Of a stretch of DNA of 64,000 nucleotides, positions 51,340 through 64,000 are shown piece after piece. Numbering within the stretch: the stretch's first letter is position 1; each line of letters starts with the position of its first letter. This DNA is from Paulinella micropora (lineage: Eukaryota > Cercozoa > Imbricatea > Euglyphida > Paulinellidae), in NCBI GenBank assembly GCA_019918135.1, contig WBZZ01002094.1, positions 1-64,000 on the forward strand, written 5' to 3'. The notes below the pieces were generated by a model, which worked only from the letters and a program-made list of their open reading frames with translations, ran no database searches and was not told the DNA's origin. The position numbers were made by a program, and so were the translations under genes.

Positions 51340-54300
51340 TGATCTTTAAATTAAAATCCGCACGAGTATACCGCATGGACCTTTATTTCGTCCCCGGTTA
51401 CCACGGATCAATATTACTGTCGTATGACCAATTGGCTACGATGGGGGCTGTGATTGATTGCGCCGCACGGCGAGTGATATATGGAGTAAAAAGAGGAGAG
51501 GAGAGCGATATTGATCCCTTTGACGCTACTGACTCTTAAGAGGCTTATGAGCTGAGTCTAGCGACGGATCACAAAAAGATGGCCATCGTGCATGAGGCAC
51601 TTGAGGTGTATGTTCACCCCCATGTCATAAAACCGGACGAGCTGTCCTGGACCTACAATTGGGAATCCCAAGTGTGCACTGTCACAGTTCCGACATGCCA
51701 TTGGGACAAAAAGTCTATTGATGACTTAATCGAGAAGCGAAAGGAGGAGATAATATGTGTCGCACAAAGAAGCCCGTCGTTGGCGAGATTTGCGGAAGGA
51801 GTAGGAGCAGATGTCCACATTACTAATGGATACTGTTTCCATGCGAAAGTAGGAGAAGAAAAAAGGGAGGCGTTTGTACCAAGGAGAACGGGGCGAATCC
51901 CGGATATTCCACCAGAAACTATTAAAAGTTTTATTACTGATTTCTGGGGTGACGAGCCCACGTGGCCGCGTTCACTAACTGAAGTGAAGAAATGCTTACG
52001 GACTTTATTTGAAAATAATAAGCCGTATACTATTATCCTGTCGTATAATGAGAAGGCGATATGGGCGCAGGAAATAAGGGACCGGCTTATTGATCATCCT
52101 ATACCGGTACCCTCTCGCAAGCAACAGCGAGTGGTGGCTTGTCGTTTGGGAACTCGTGAGCAGAGCAGTGCATACAAGCAGAAGCTCAGAGACCTCGACA
52201 AGTTGAAATTGATACCGCAAGCATTCACATGCTTTGATGGTTTCTACACCCGTAAGGCTCCTTTGCAATACGCGAGACTTATTGACATGCTGGTGGAGCT
52301 CGGCAAAGATGATGAGCCGGACACGGTCACGTATGAAAAGACGGGCCTAGATGATGTCTCGGAAGAAGACTTAGGCTTGGAGGAGGACAGGAGATATACC
52401 AATGGAAAGTGCTTCCGATGGGCCTCAAGCAAGCCCCAGGACTCTTTCAGAAGGCGATGCAGAAGATGCTAAGCAGTCAGTACGATGATCTGACAGACGG
52501 AGGATTTATGAGAAGGAGGGGACAGAAAGCGGGAGAATATGCATTTTGCTATATCGATGACATTATCGTATACTCTAACACAATGTAGGAGCATATCGAT
52601 CATCTGTCCGATATATTGAGGCGCATCTGAGCTTTTGGCCTGAAGTGCAATCTGAACAAGTGTCAACTTGCCAAGACGAGTGTGACATATTTAGGGTACG
52701 AGATCTCTCATAACCGAGTCTCGATATCTAAGGAGAAGAGGGAGGAGATTATGAATCGACCGATACCGAAGAACCGCACTGAATTGCACTCATTCCTTGC
52801 GATGGCGCAGTACTATAGCCAGTTCATACCCGATTGGGGTGCAACACGTGCTAAGTTGGAGAGAATGATTGATTTTGGAGACTTTGAGAAGTGGGATAAA
52901 GAGGCTTTGCAAGCGTTTCATGCGCTCAAAGATCTTATTTACAAAGACACGAAGGATGGAGGACTGGTTTTAACGATGCCCGACTTCACGAAACAATTCG
53001 TAGTCGATACAGATGCATCTAAGTTTGCGATTGGGGCTGTATTACAGCAGGAAGATGAGGAGAAGAAATTACGCCCAATCATGTTTATTAGTAGAAAATT
53101 ATGTGCGGCGGAGAGAAACTATTGCACAAGGCAAAGAGAGGCGTTGGCGGTGGTATGGGCCCTCAAGAGGCTCAGAGAGTATTTGTGGGGAGAACCTCAA
53201 TTTATTGTTAAAACTGTTCATCATAACCTGTTATGGTTGATGAATCATGAACAGACGGGACGGCTAGCGCGGTGGCAAGCGTTCTTGTCATGTTTCGATT
53301 TTACAACGGTCCATCTACCGGGGAAGCGAAATGTGGTCGCTGATAGCCTCTCTAGGCTAGAGTTTAACTCAGAAGTATCGGCGTTGGTGTCCACGGTGGA
53401 TATGGAAGACTTGTCCACTGACAAGGTGTATGAGGTCAGCCACATTGAGACGATGGAGATGGCGAGTGGAGTCCGATATGACCGCACGGGTCTACGGTAC
53501 AGTCCACAGGCCCAGATCACGGGATATGTTGTGAGCTACATACCCAGGAGGACGCTGAGTGGTCCTATGAGGTATATGAGAATGCGAAGGCGAACATGAA
53601 GGAAGAAGAGGAGACGCAGGAAGTTTATGCGGAGCCTCCTCAAGAGCGGAGAAGTGACCTAGACGATGACCCGGAGAGGATCGGGGTAAGGCTAGAAGAT
53701 GCTACTATCCATATAGCCTCGCCTACCGCATGGAGGCAACACCAGGCTCAAGATCCGGAGTTTAAGGAACTCATACAGTTGTATCAGAACCCGGATGAGC
53801 TAAAGATGACGAAAGCGATCAAAGATCAAATGAAGGAGATGGGATGGAGAGATGGTCTACTGTGGTACAAGGGCCTTCACGGTCGCTATGCGTCACAGCC
53901 GGACAAACGGACCCTTTGGGTACCGGAGAGTCTGAGACGATTTATATTTGTCGCAGCCCACAATTGCGTACTTTTGGCGCATCCGGGTCGACAACGAACT
54001 CACATGTTCGTAGCGAGGCGATTCTGGTGGAAGAAGATGAAGGAGGAGATAGATCAGGCGGTGGATGCATGCATCCCGTGCAAGATAAACAAAACACCGC
54101 TGAAGGCAAATTTTGGCCTGATCGGCGAATTTCCTCTTCATGCGGGGATGTTTGAGTTTATACACATTGATCATGTGGGACCTTTCCCAGAATCGAAGGA
54201 AGGTTACAAATACCTCCTTACGGCTATTGACAGAGCCACCAATTATGTGTGGATCATCCCTGTCCAAGACGTTACCGGCAAGACGACGGCCGAGGCCCTG

Positions 54301-55885
54301 ATCGATAGGATCATCTCACAGATCGGAGTACCAAGAAAGATATGTTCTGATCGAGGCTCGGACTTTAATAACGAGTCATCGACAAACTTTCTAAGTATTA
54401 CGGGATGAAATTGCAATATGTTACTGCCTATAACCCGCGAGCAAATGGTAAAATCGAGCGGGTACACAGATCCCTCAAAGCCTCGCTAAAGATGTATTGC
54501 ACGAAAAAGGAGAATCAAAGAGCATGGGTCAAGGCAGCGCCATCATTTGCGTTTGCAATGAACTGTCTACCCTCTACGGCGTTAGGAGGCTCGAAGAGCT
54601 CAATCTCGCCGTATCAGCTAGTATATGGGCGTGAGCCTGATATCCCGACTTCGCTCCTTCACCAAAAGACACTTGGGCGGATGCGGATGAGTTGTTTGGG
54701 ATGAGACTTAGAGTGAAGATGGAGGCGGAGCAAATAGTCAGGGCGCATAGAGAGGCGGAGCGCCGAAAGACGGATGCTGAAGGTGTGCGACAAGCGCACT
54801 TGGATCAGATCACATTCCAGGTCGGGGATATTGTACTATTGTACCATCCTCAGGTCCCGAAGGGAGTCAGCTCTAAGCTGTTCACTCATTGGAAAGGACC
54901 TTATCAGATTATGGAACAGACGGGACCTCTGAACTACAAGATCAGGGGTAGAGGGAAGATGCAAATTGTGAATGTACGAAGGCTGATTAAGTATGATCCC
55001 TTTTTACTGGAAGATGAATCCGTTGAGGAGGCGTTAAAACGGATGAGAGATGATTTCAAAGAGGTGCCGCCCATCCACAAGGAGGCTGGCATAGATCAAG
55101 AAGATGCTTATCGGGCACCGATAGCTGAGAAGGAGGAGAGTGAAGTTGACAGTAAGGAGAAGACTGATCGCATAAGCGCGGTGGGGACTCAGTCTAAGTC
55201 TCCACGTGAGCACAGCGGAAAGAAGGAGAAGATCACAGAGGCGCAGCTAAGGAGAGCGCGAGATGATCTTATCAACGACCAACCGAGGAAGGCGATGAGG
55301 TCGATGAGATCAAAGGATGTCCACCAGGAGGATGAGGAGATTGACACCGACCCAAATGCGGGCAACGTCGAGATCGTCCATGAGCGATGGAAGGAAGGTG
55401 ACGCAATAGCAACCATCGCATGGATGAAAGACGCTTTTTATCTGATGAGACCAGCAGAACAACATGTTGCTGACGACACTCTCTCAGACTTATACTTAAT
55501 GCGGGTCGTGGCAGTTCCACGAAAAACACGTGTCACACGGACACTCAAAATATCATCAGCCGCAAAAATAATGCAACCGATACTCCAGTTCTGGAGAAGT
55601 ATGGACCCGGTCGAGGATCCAAAGGCAAGACATTATCTGCCAGTATATAAAGACGCAAAAAGTCTCGAGACATGGGATGATACAATTACTCCCAGAGACA
55701 AGGATTACACTGCGTGGACCATTCAGACACTGCCAAGAGGAGTGCTTGACGTCCCTTTTGACTTATCGCTGGGCGGAATCCCTAACAAGATCTGGGACAT
55801 TCTCGAACAGTCAAAGTTCGATTTAACTTTTGTTGGCGGCCCACCACCAGGCAAAGAAATCCGCGCCAGAAGACGAAGGCAGTAA
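51340..55885 (+). pseudogene. pol region of the Ty3-like element
   Basis: Domains in order: aspartic-protease-like region (about 51.3-51.5 kb, weak); reverse transcriptase with the catalytic motif YIDDIIVYS near 52.55 kb; RNase H from about 53.0 kb (VVDTDASKF, then REALAVVWALKRL and VADSLSRLEF); integrase with an HHCC zinc motif (HPGRQRTH ... CIPC, about 53.96-54.08 kb), a DDE core (HIDHVGPFP, SDRGSDF, NGKIERVHR, about 54.15-54.47 kb) and a GPY/F-like end (THWKGPYQI, about 54.89 kb). A further ~300-codon stretch to 55,885 has no recognised domain. The order is that of Ty3/gypsy elements. No chromodomain is seen. The region is broken in several places. Confidence 0.8.
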
Positions 55886-56405
55886 CAAAGAAACTATTTT
55901 TCTTTATGCGTCTCAAATAAACTGATTGATTGCCCACGGCGTATCATGATTTGATCATGCATCATCAGTTATTATTATGAATATTAAAATGACTCAGTGA
56001 TATAACTTGGCATTCGATCGCAACATACGAGTGCGAAAGGTCGATCGACAATGATACTACACCGTAGACGCGGATCGCTAGTGTATTGAGCGATGGTGTT
56101 CCCGGGTATGACCCTCTTGCAAGTCCTGGGATGATGTTCTCGAAAAATGAAATGTTCTCTGAACTTCCATTAAATTATTTTTTACGATACATTATATACT
56201 GTCGTACCTGTGCACGGTCAATCTCTACTTGTATCGGTATATCGCAGGGTTGGGTACATACACCCCGACTTCGGATATAGTTCTTAGGACTGGCCCCTAG
56301 TACTATATTATAGGATATCCGCTTTAGACAAGGGTATGTCATTAAAAAGACCATGTATTTACCGTCGGATCTTCGTGTGAATAATAATAATAATAATAAT
56401 AATTA

Positions 56406-56580
56406 TAGTGTATCTCCTGCCAATTGCTGAGCCAAAAGGCCATGTGCATCCAGTCCTCCATTCCATAAGGAAAGTCTCCACACCAATCGGTGGAATAAAG
56501 GAAGTGACGGCATAGAACATTACTCTAGGAGCTTTATACCAATCAGCCATGGAAAGGACCGATGGCCTATGTACTCCCTG
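56406..56580 (-). repeat. retroposed unit with TAA arrays, copy 1
   Basis: A ~175-base unit (CCGATGGCCTATGTACTCCC at one end, TATCTCCTGCCAATTGCTGA at the other) is flanked by TAA arrays. Copy 2 at 57,612-57,785 is about 97% identical and in the same orientation. Confidence 0.7.
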
Positions 56581-56643
<63 letters not shown>

Positions 56644-57080
56644 GTATATCTGAGGCGTACTGATGCAGCTAATGGCATATCCTCAACGGACATAAGCCTC
56701 CAATACCCTTGTTCGAGGTCCTCCACCCCCCCGTGTCAGTCTCTCGCCTGATGATCGGGGCCACCGATGGAGCTCCTGAGGGCAAGACTGCACTAAGCCG
56801 AGGTTATTCCGCAGTCCCAGCAACCTCTTGCAAGACGTCACCGAATGTGCAAGTGCATACACCAAGCGCGGTTGCTAGAGCTGCCTCGAAACCCCACCCA
56901 TAACAATCTGGTGTCTGCTGGGTCCTGGGCTATCAACCAGCATATGCGGAGTTTAAGATCTTTTACGCGCGCAACGACCCTCCTCCCCAGCATCTACCAC
57001 CAAAGGGTTATGAGTTGGCGTCACAGTTCAACGCCTTGAGGCCACTGTTTAGCAAGTGTGACTAGGTTTTTTCATAGGGA

Positions 57081-57611
<531 letters not shown>

Positions 57612-57613
<2 letters not shown>

Positions 57614-57784
57614 GTGTATCTCCTGCAATTGCTGAGCCAAAAGGCCATGTGCATCCAGTCCTCCATTCCATAAGGAAAGTCTCCACACCAATCGGTGGAA
57701 TAAAGGAAGTGACGGCATAGAACATTACTCTAGGAGCTTTATACCAATCAGCCCATGGAAAGGACCGATGGCCTATGTACTCCC

Positions 57785-57785
<1 letters not shown>
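57612..57785 (-). repeat. retroposed unit with TAA arrays, copy 2
   Basis: Matches 56,406-56,580 almost base for base; TAA arrays on both sides. Confidence 0.7.
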
Positions 57786-57839
<54 letters not shown>

Positions 57840-58170
57840 AATGATAAGAAGAAGAAGAAGATCAAGGGGGGAATACGGCACCACGTTGCTTGTATTTTTT
57901 TTTTAATGGTAATACATTTGTTCTTGACATACTGCAGAGAAAAAAAAAAAAAAAAAAAAAAAGAAGTTGAGGGGAGGAGTTTAAGATTTACAAGAACGAC
58001 TAGAGAATCCGCTTTGACGTGCTGTATGAGGATATATCTATCGTATTTTAGCGTGTATCAGTGGGTCGATGCGCTGGGCGGCATGACTCCATAGCGCATA
58101 TTGTTTGCAGAAAGAAATAAGAAGGTGTATGACGAAAATGTTATTTCCGTCATAAAATCCGGAGGGGTAC

Positions 58171-58413
58171 TGTAGGCATCACCTCCCGGATAGCCGGTAA
58201 AAAGTATCCTTTTCCTGGTGACAGATGCACCAGCCTGTTTTTTTTCAGTATTATTTGTCCGGATTGAACCTGATGTAATTTTATTCCTGATCTGTTGCCG
58301 TTTTCCTTTTTCTGCTTCACTGAGCTAAAACAACGAGACATCATTCTCATTCTTGAGTACTGTGTTTGGTTGTATTACAGAATTTTTATTGAGCTATCGT
58401 TGGGGGCATTACA
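58171..58413 (+). repeat. 3' LTR of the Ty3-like element
   Basis: 243 bp from TGTAGGCATCACCTCCCGG to GGGGGCATTACA, followed by TGTGGTTAATGCC, where the interrupted older repeat resumes. Confidence 0.85.
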
Positions 58414-58502
58414 TGTGGTTAATGCCGCAAGTTAACGATGTCACTCTTTAAGGTTTTGCTGTTTAAGTTGTGAACATATCAAGTTTATTAATTAACTTGT
58501 TT
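58414..58502 (+). repeat. older-element repeat, part 2
   Basis: Matches 42,716-42,804 (GGTTAATGCCGCAAGTTAAC and onward) and ends exactly where a second LTR of the TGTAGG family begins. Confidence 0.75.
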
Positions 58503-61060
58503 TGTAGGCATCACCCCCCGGATAGCCGGTAAAAAGTACCCTTTTTCTGGTGTCAGGTGCACCTAGTTTTTTCCCATTATTTTCAATATCGTTTGGCCGG
58601 ATTTGACCTAATGCCATTTCAACCTTGGTCTGTTGCCGTTTTCTTTTCCGCTTCACTGAGCTAATATAACGAGACATCATTCTCTTTTGGGGATTTGTGT
58701 CTGGTTGTATTACCGACTTTTTATTGAGCTATCTTCGGGGATTGTAACATTGGAGTCACCAGCACAAGGCTGATTTCTTTTCTGGCTTGTTTTTGGCACA
58801 GCAGAAAGAAAAATTGGACAGACCTATCTCTTCTGAGTAGGTGTTCCAAAAAACAAATACTCCAGCACATCCCCACACAGCTCTTTTTGCAAAACTAGAC
58901 GTCTAGGCGTTTGTGAGTAGGTGTCTCAGTACCCTCTCCACAGCCTGTATCTGTGTCCTCACAAGGAGGCCAGACACCAGACCTCGTAGCTGTTCTTTTG
59001 TTCTCTCTTGAGACAGAGACAGAGTAGGCCAACAGACGTACAAACAAACACTCACAGTTACAAACAAACTTGAAGGACACGAGCGTAGTACTCTACCTTT
59101 CAAGTCTGTGCACTTTGTTGCCTCTCAAACCACACACATTAGAGTATTTTTGCATATCTCTGACTGTCTTTCGACAATAGGTCTGAACAAGTGTCAGACG
59201 ACAAGTCGACTTCTCAAGGAGTGCTTCTCTAGCCTCTTTGACATTATCTGTACATAGGTCCTCGTACCTCATAACAGATACAACAACAAAAAGAGAAAAA
59301 GAAAAGAGGAGTGGAGAAGGAGATCAAATTTTCAGAGAAAGTCGTACAGATTACTTCTTTCTCACAAAAAAAAAAACACATAAGACATAGAGGTGAGACG
59401 CTCTCTCTCTATAGTGTCTTTTCGTTTTTTCTCTCTATTCGTTCCTCATAGACGAACAGAGCAATTACGGGGTAGAAACAACTCTGTCTCATCCGTATTC
59501 CTTCAGCGTCCATGTCTACTAGGTCTGAAGACTGGCAGGAAGGAGGGGGGGAGAGTGAGCGAACCCCAGAAAACGAAGAGGAGTTCGTTGACCCTCATGC
59601 AGAAGGAGGAGATCTGGCACCTTCCTTTGACACAGGAGGAGCAGAGAATCAATTTTTTACTGCGCCTTCCTTTGACACAGGAGGAGCAGAGGAAGTCGAG
59701 GAGGAGGAGAAGGGAGGAGAGGAAGCGAGGTTTGTGGCCGAATATGGCAAACTAAGTAAGAAGGAGTTTGAGGAGAAGAAAGGGAAGGATGAGGCCTATA
59801 AATGGCTATACATTCCCCAAGAAATGCGATGGGGACAACCCTTGAAGAAGGAGAACATCTGTTACCCTCTCCCAAGGCAAGCTCTGCCTCTGGCAGAATT
59901 CCTCAGAGACGACGGTGCACAGTTACAGGTGCAACACGTCTCATTTGGGGACAATATGTCATTACTGGAGCTACTCGACCTCTCATGGACAGTGTTTGAG
60001 TGTGCTATACTCTTTGAGTACCAGACTGGAAAGACTGTGCTGCCATGGAACACAAGAGCACTGGCTAGGTTGCTCGATCCTGGTCAGGACATTGATTCAA
60101 TAAAGAGAGTGGAAAAGGAGTTTAAGTTCAGGAATCCAAAAGGACAGATCAATGTCATGGATGTGTCTCTGAAACTTATGGAGGCCAAGTTAGTGGACCT
60201 GGGTAAACTCCAACACACCCAGTTTGGCAGGGACCTTCACCCGGCCCTGAGGGAAATAGAAGGCGAAGCTGGAGGGGTGACGAGGATGAAGAAGCTGCAT
60301 GCGGCCTTGGTGAAGGATGACGCATGGAAGAGGTGGGTCTTCACGAAGGATCATACGATCTTGGAGGGGACGGCCGCACCACCCCCCACCAATAAAGCGG
60401 GAGAGAAGGAGTTGGCGGAGAAGGCATTGTTCCTTCGGAAGGCAGCTGAGATCCTGTCTTTTTTTCATCATGCCCAAGAGCTGTATATCAAAGAGCTAGC
60501 GGCTGAGAAAGAAAAGAAGGAGATGGAGGCAAAGATTGCATTAGCCAAGGCGGCGGGAACAAAGGGACCGAAATATTCCTCTGGATCTTATATGGCTCCC
60601 TCGGGCCGCTCCGCCCCGTCAGCCCACACAGCCTCTTCGGCCCCTGCGACTAGCTCAGCGCCTACCACTGTCATTGTCAACAGTAATGACAAAAAGGACA
60701 GACAGGCTATCATACAGGCCTTCCAAAAATATACAAAGTCCGATGCCACTGCTCTGACGCTGTATGCAGAGACAGCGAGTCAGAAGGACACGGATGCGAA
60801 CCTTCAAGACAAGCTCAGAAGAATTGATGCTTGTATGAAGCAGCATCCAACGGACGAAACACAGGAGTATGAGGCGTTGTACACCTTGTTGGACACATCA
60901 ATCATCACACAAGGGTTTGATGTTGGGGAGTACAAGGCGATGGGAGCGGTAGAGGTGGCGGCTAGGAGAGCAGCCTCAGACCTGCAATGCACGGTGCCAG
61001 TTGCCGTCCTCTTATAATACTTTAAAACTTTTTATTGAGCTATCTTCAGGGATTGTAACA
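58503..61060 (+). mobile_element. gag-bearing relative of the Ty3-like element, broken
   Basis: The LTR 58,503-58,749 (247 bp, TGTAGG...GTAACA) is followed by a primer-site-like TTGGAGTCACCAGC, a ~750-base leader and a gag ORF (59,512-61,017). Immediately after gag, about 35 bases matching the end of the LTR (TTTTATTGAGCTATCTTCAG to GTAACA) are present, up to 61,060. No pol is present, so the copy is incomplete and non-autonomous. It sits in the older repeat right beside the 3' LTR of its larger relative. Confidence 0.7.
59512..61017 (+). pseudogene. gag ORF of the smaller TGTAGG-family element
   Basis: This is a 501-codon ORF. The acidic N-terminus carries a duplicated APSFDTGGAE unit (about residues 41-62). 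A helical capsid-like core follows (MSLLELLDLSWTVFECAILF, ALARLLDPGQDIDSIKRVEK), then a long Lys/Glu coiled-coil-like region (ELYIKELAAEKEKKEMEAKI), a Ser/Ala/Pro linker and a block shared with the larger element's gag (KKDRQAIIQAFQKYT, DETQEYEALYTLLDTS). Gag builds the virus-like particle. The nucleocapsid part seen in the larger relative is not present in this copy. Confidence 0.6.
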
Positions 61061-61564
61061 CAACACTGATGATTGCTGCAAGTAGGACACTTGCAACGTA
61101 CTCGTAAAGGGTGATTTGCAGAAGGGGAGTCAGCCAATCAGAAACATACAACAGACAGGACAAAAATCTTTCTGGTTTGTAAAAGTGACTTCAGATGTCT
61201 GAAAAACAGAAAAATTGAAATGAGTCGACCAACATACCAGATTGCTGCAGTGGTAGGGAGACTAAGAAGACTTTCAACACAGTCTAATGCTAGAGGCAGT
61301 AAGAAAGGACCTTAAAGGTGTTTTGAGGACCTCCGGGTGCATAAGCCTACGGTGGGAAGTGCATCGTGACAACCTTCGTAGGCTGCACATTGCAGGCAAG
61401 AACGTACCGGACTATATGAGTCGGTGGGAAAATTGTAACAGCCACTGGATCCATTCCATAGACGCCACACACCCGTCGTTAAAACATTGATACAGCCTGT
61501 CCCGTTGGTTCACGATTTCATCCACAAAGATATTCCACTCTGGCTATCCGACCTTTGAGCCACC
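61061..61564. other. spacer between the LTR nest and the surface-protein gene
   Basis: No gene is recognised; a 67-codon plus-strand frame (61,287-61,490) has no motif. It lies just downstream of the stop of the minus-strand gene, so it probably includes its 3' UTR. Confidence 0.4.
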
Positions 61565-63938
61565 TTAGCCGGGTGTCGAGAGAAAATCGAAACAGCCTCG
61601 CCAATTCATGATCGCCACGTGCGTTTTCTTCGCAGTAAGAATACTACACATGTCATTCACCCCCGTATAATGGTAGGGGACGCCGTTCTGGACAAAATCA
61701 ATGAAAGTGCTCTTCTGATACAAAAACCTAACAAACATAATACATTTTGTCAATTTGTTAGGAAAACGAAGTAGGTAATAAATGAACGTACACTTTGTTG
61801 CTCGCGTCTTGCGTGACGTACTGTTTTGGGCACTGAATTTGCCTGGTTCCACCGTACGTATTATTTGTTGGATCCACGGGGACCCAATACGGAAAAATGA
61901 TATCCACAGGGGTATTCCATTTCTCGACAAAGCCGTTAGGACCAGGACCTTCTGGTGCGCTCGCATTGAATTTCAGTGGCATGTACCCATAAGGAGTCTC
62001 CATGAAGCGATAACATTTCGAACACGCTATTAGGTCTTCTGCCATGTTTCTTCTCCGCCCATTATTAGGTTGTGGCATGCAGACTCTCCAACTTCTCAGG
62101 GTCATCTTGTAGTAAATCTGGTTTCCTCCGGATATTAATTCATCTATAGCGTAGAGCTGCAACAGATTTCAAGCGATAGGTATTCGAGCATGTCAAACGA
62201 ACAATACTATCAATATGTATGCATATACGTACTCGTCATACTTGGTCACAATAAATGACATATATATATATATATATACATATAAACTTACCTCGCTCTT
62301 ATCTGTGGGGTTCCACCATCCTTTTCCTTCCTTGCCGCAAAATGGACACTGGAACGATTGTAGCAATGCGTTATTCGTTGCGTCGCTCGCTGGGAACACC
62401 ATATTGTTTGACGGCGGGGCGCTAAACACAGATACGGAAACAGTCGAAACCAGACGCACAGATATACGGCAAAGAAAAAAAAGGCAGGACGACCATTGAA
62501 TGCAGATTGTAGTTTGCATACAAGAAGTAAACATAGCGAGGGTAAGACTGTGCAACCGCGGGGACAATCAAGATTTTACCTTGCCGTGGTGCTATTCAGA
62601 ATCAGGTCGTAAAGGTAGGTAAACCCTGCCGAAACTTCGCTGGTTAATTGCGTTAGATATTGGCCCTCCTGCACCGCCAAGTCTCCAGCACAGACTGAAA
62701 CATTGTAGCTTTCGTTTCCAGCAAGATTTGTGACTTCATAATCGACGGCAGTGGGACATGCTGCCAAAGGGAGGACTAGATCCGACAAGCAGGTTGTTTC
62801 GTTGTCGATTTCAACTGAAGCCTTGCATTTCTGCCCTGGATTCGGCGTTGTAGTCCCTTTACTAAATGACATGGATCCCTTCTTCTGCACACGCGACAGG
62901 GGAGAATATTACATAGACACATGTGAACAAAATTATACACAGCCGAGGCTAGCAGTTCAATTACAAGGCTACCTTGCCAGACGGGATGTCTGGGGTGACA
63001 TGCTCCCCCCTGTCTGCACGCAGCACACACAGCAGGGGAGAGTATTATATAGACACATATATGCGTATAAAGTTATACACAGCCGAGGCTAGCAGCTCCT
63101 TTCCTACAAGGTTACCTTTCGAGATAAGGATGTCATGGAAAACAGTGCAGATTATGCTGTCGTAACATCATTTGCTGCGCAGTTTGGTGGTACCTTTTTT
63201 GCCACGGCGATGCTAGAGGATGTTGGTGTCTCGGGCTGTGAAACCTACAAAGTAAATATCCTGCTTTTCTGAAAGTTGACTTTCCGTACTGTCTCTTTTG
63301 GTTTGTTTCTATCTATGCATGCTGCGTGTATTATCTATTTTGTATTTGCTTCCTTTCCGCCTGTCCAACTTCAGCCTGCATGCCGAATTCGGTACCGGTA
63401 CAGTTGCCTACCCACCAGGACCGCGGCGGACTACATGCCTTACTACTGACCTTATGTACTTCCTGCATGTGGACCTGATACGCCGCACCAGCATGCCCAG
63501 ACACGTCGTACAGGATATACAAAACCAAAACCTACAACACGTTTTTTGAGAAAAACAAAGATCATGAACTAAACAAATCATAGCTGGTTTGTTAAGGGAG
63601 ATTGCTAGGGAATAGCAGTGGAGATGTTGTAAATAACAGTCGTTAATAAGAAATCAGTAAAAGTGTAGGAAGTAAAGTGGTGAATTGATAGTGGAAGCGG
63701 TAGAAGTAATACTGGTAGAAGTAATAAGTAAATTTAGTAGCCTTGAAGTGGTCAACGAGTGGAAGTCGAAACGCACTGAGCAAAATGCGAACATGTGCAA
63801 AACAGATCGATGCCCGATTAAACCACCAATCGCAAGTACTATGGCATACCATACCGTGATGAGAAGGACGATGGCACGGTACAACATGGCTATTTCGTGC
63901 TTCAACTTCAGAAAATCCTTTTTATCCGGTGTCTGCAT
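61565..63938 (-). CDS. multi-exon membrane-anchored cell-surface protein gene
   Basis: The exon model (minus strand) is 63,777-63,938, 63,451-63,531, 63,194-63,244, 62,580-62,884, 62,292-62,421, 61,792-62,156 and 61,565-61,727, about 418 codons. Introns are 64-309 bp, all GT-AG, and every junction keeps the frame, which supports the model; the first two junctions and the 51-bp exon are less certain. The start MQTPDKKDFLKLKHEIAML precedes one hydrophobic helix (AIVLLITVWYAIVLAIGGLI), giving a type II membrane anchor. The rest is Cys-rich (CPFCGKEGKGWW, CSKCYRFME) with several N-glycosylation sequons (NETT, NESY, NVSV, NAS). It ends CFDFLSTPG. No domain is recognised; an extracellular or cell-wall role is inferred. 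Confidence 0.65.
62890..63120. repeat. tandem duplication (~136 bp) inside an intron
   Basis: Blocks near 62,896-62,980 and 63,032-63,117 share CAGGGGAGA-TATTA and TTATACACAGCCGAGGCTAG. Each holds an acceptor-like CAG and a donor-like AAGGTA, so the unit may carry a small exon. Offset about 136 bases. Confidence 0.7.
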
Positions 63939-64000
63939 CTCTTCCCCGGATTCTAGTACACATGGATGTGATCATCATGACACAGGCAGGCAAACAAACA

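Overview
The window is nuclear DNA of an unidentified eukaryote, most likely a protist. The evidence is GT-AG introns with consistent phases in two host genes, tracts of the CCCTAA (TTAGGG-type) telomere word, LTR retrotransposons, a tRNA-derived SINE, a CACTA-type DNA transposon and very abundant microsatellites. Base composition is patchy: AT-rich repeat and virus-like stretches alternate with strongly GC-rich genes. No rRNA gene, functional tRNA gene or CRISPR array was found, and nothing fixes the lineage more closely.

Layout. 1-10.4 kb is part of an integrated Polinton-like virus or virophage-like element, an old virus copy. It has a GIY-YIG endonuclease, a small membrane protein, S74-type fibre ORFs, family A polymerase-like and superfamily 3 helicase ORFs, and small accessory ORFs. 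No capsid or packaging gene lies in the window, so the element probably continues to the left. At 11.4-11.8 kb is an almost perfect 411-bp palindrome. 12.3-15.2 kb holds candidate host exons, a ~100-bp minisatellite and CT repeats. 16,071-21,671 is delimited by perfect inverted termini CACTACGGGGACA...TGTCCCCGTAGTG. It contains a decayed tnp2 transposase and dense arrays of the palindromic word TTTGCGAATCGCAAA, which I read as a CACTA/EnSpm element with its subterminal repeats. A second array, built on CTCGGATTCCGAG words, surrounds a transposase-like ORF at 28-30.6 kb.

Host genes: an FkbM-type methyltransferase 3' part (22.7-23.2 kb), a leucine-rich-repeat-like gene with frame breaks (25.5-27.4 kb) and its probable paralogue (40.5-41.6 kb), a large uncharacterised GC-rich gene (31.1-34.9 kb), a three-exon Ser/acidic-rich gene (38.0-40.0 kb) and a multi-exon membrane-anchored cell-surface protein gene (61.6-63.9 kb). 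Between them lie G-rich minisatellites, a 2-kb CAACAA/CCCTAACCCC array and a 100-bp interstitial telomere array.

42.6-61.1 kb is a nest of LTR-retrotransposon fossils. A compact gag-only element (43,564-46,733) has 5-bp target duplications and a primer site matching the anticodon half of initiator tRNA-Met. It sits next to the 3' LTR of an older relative. An 11.5-kb Ty3/gypsy element (46,884-58,413) and a gag-bearing relative (58,503-61,060) sit in another copy of the same older repeat. A SINE and other retroposed units with TAA arrays lie inside the 3' part of the Ty3 element.
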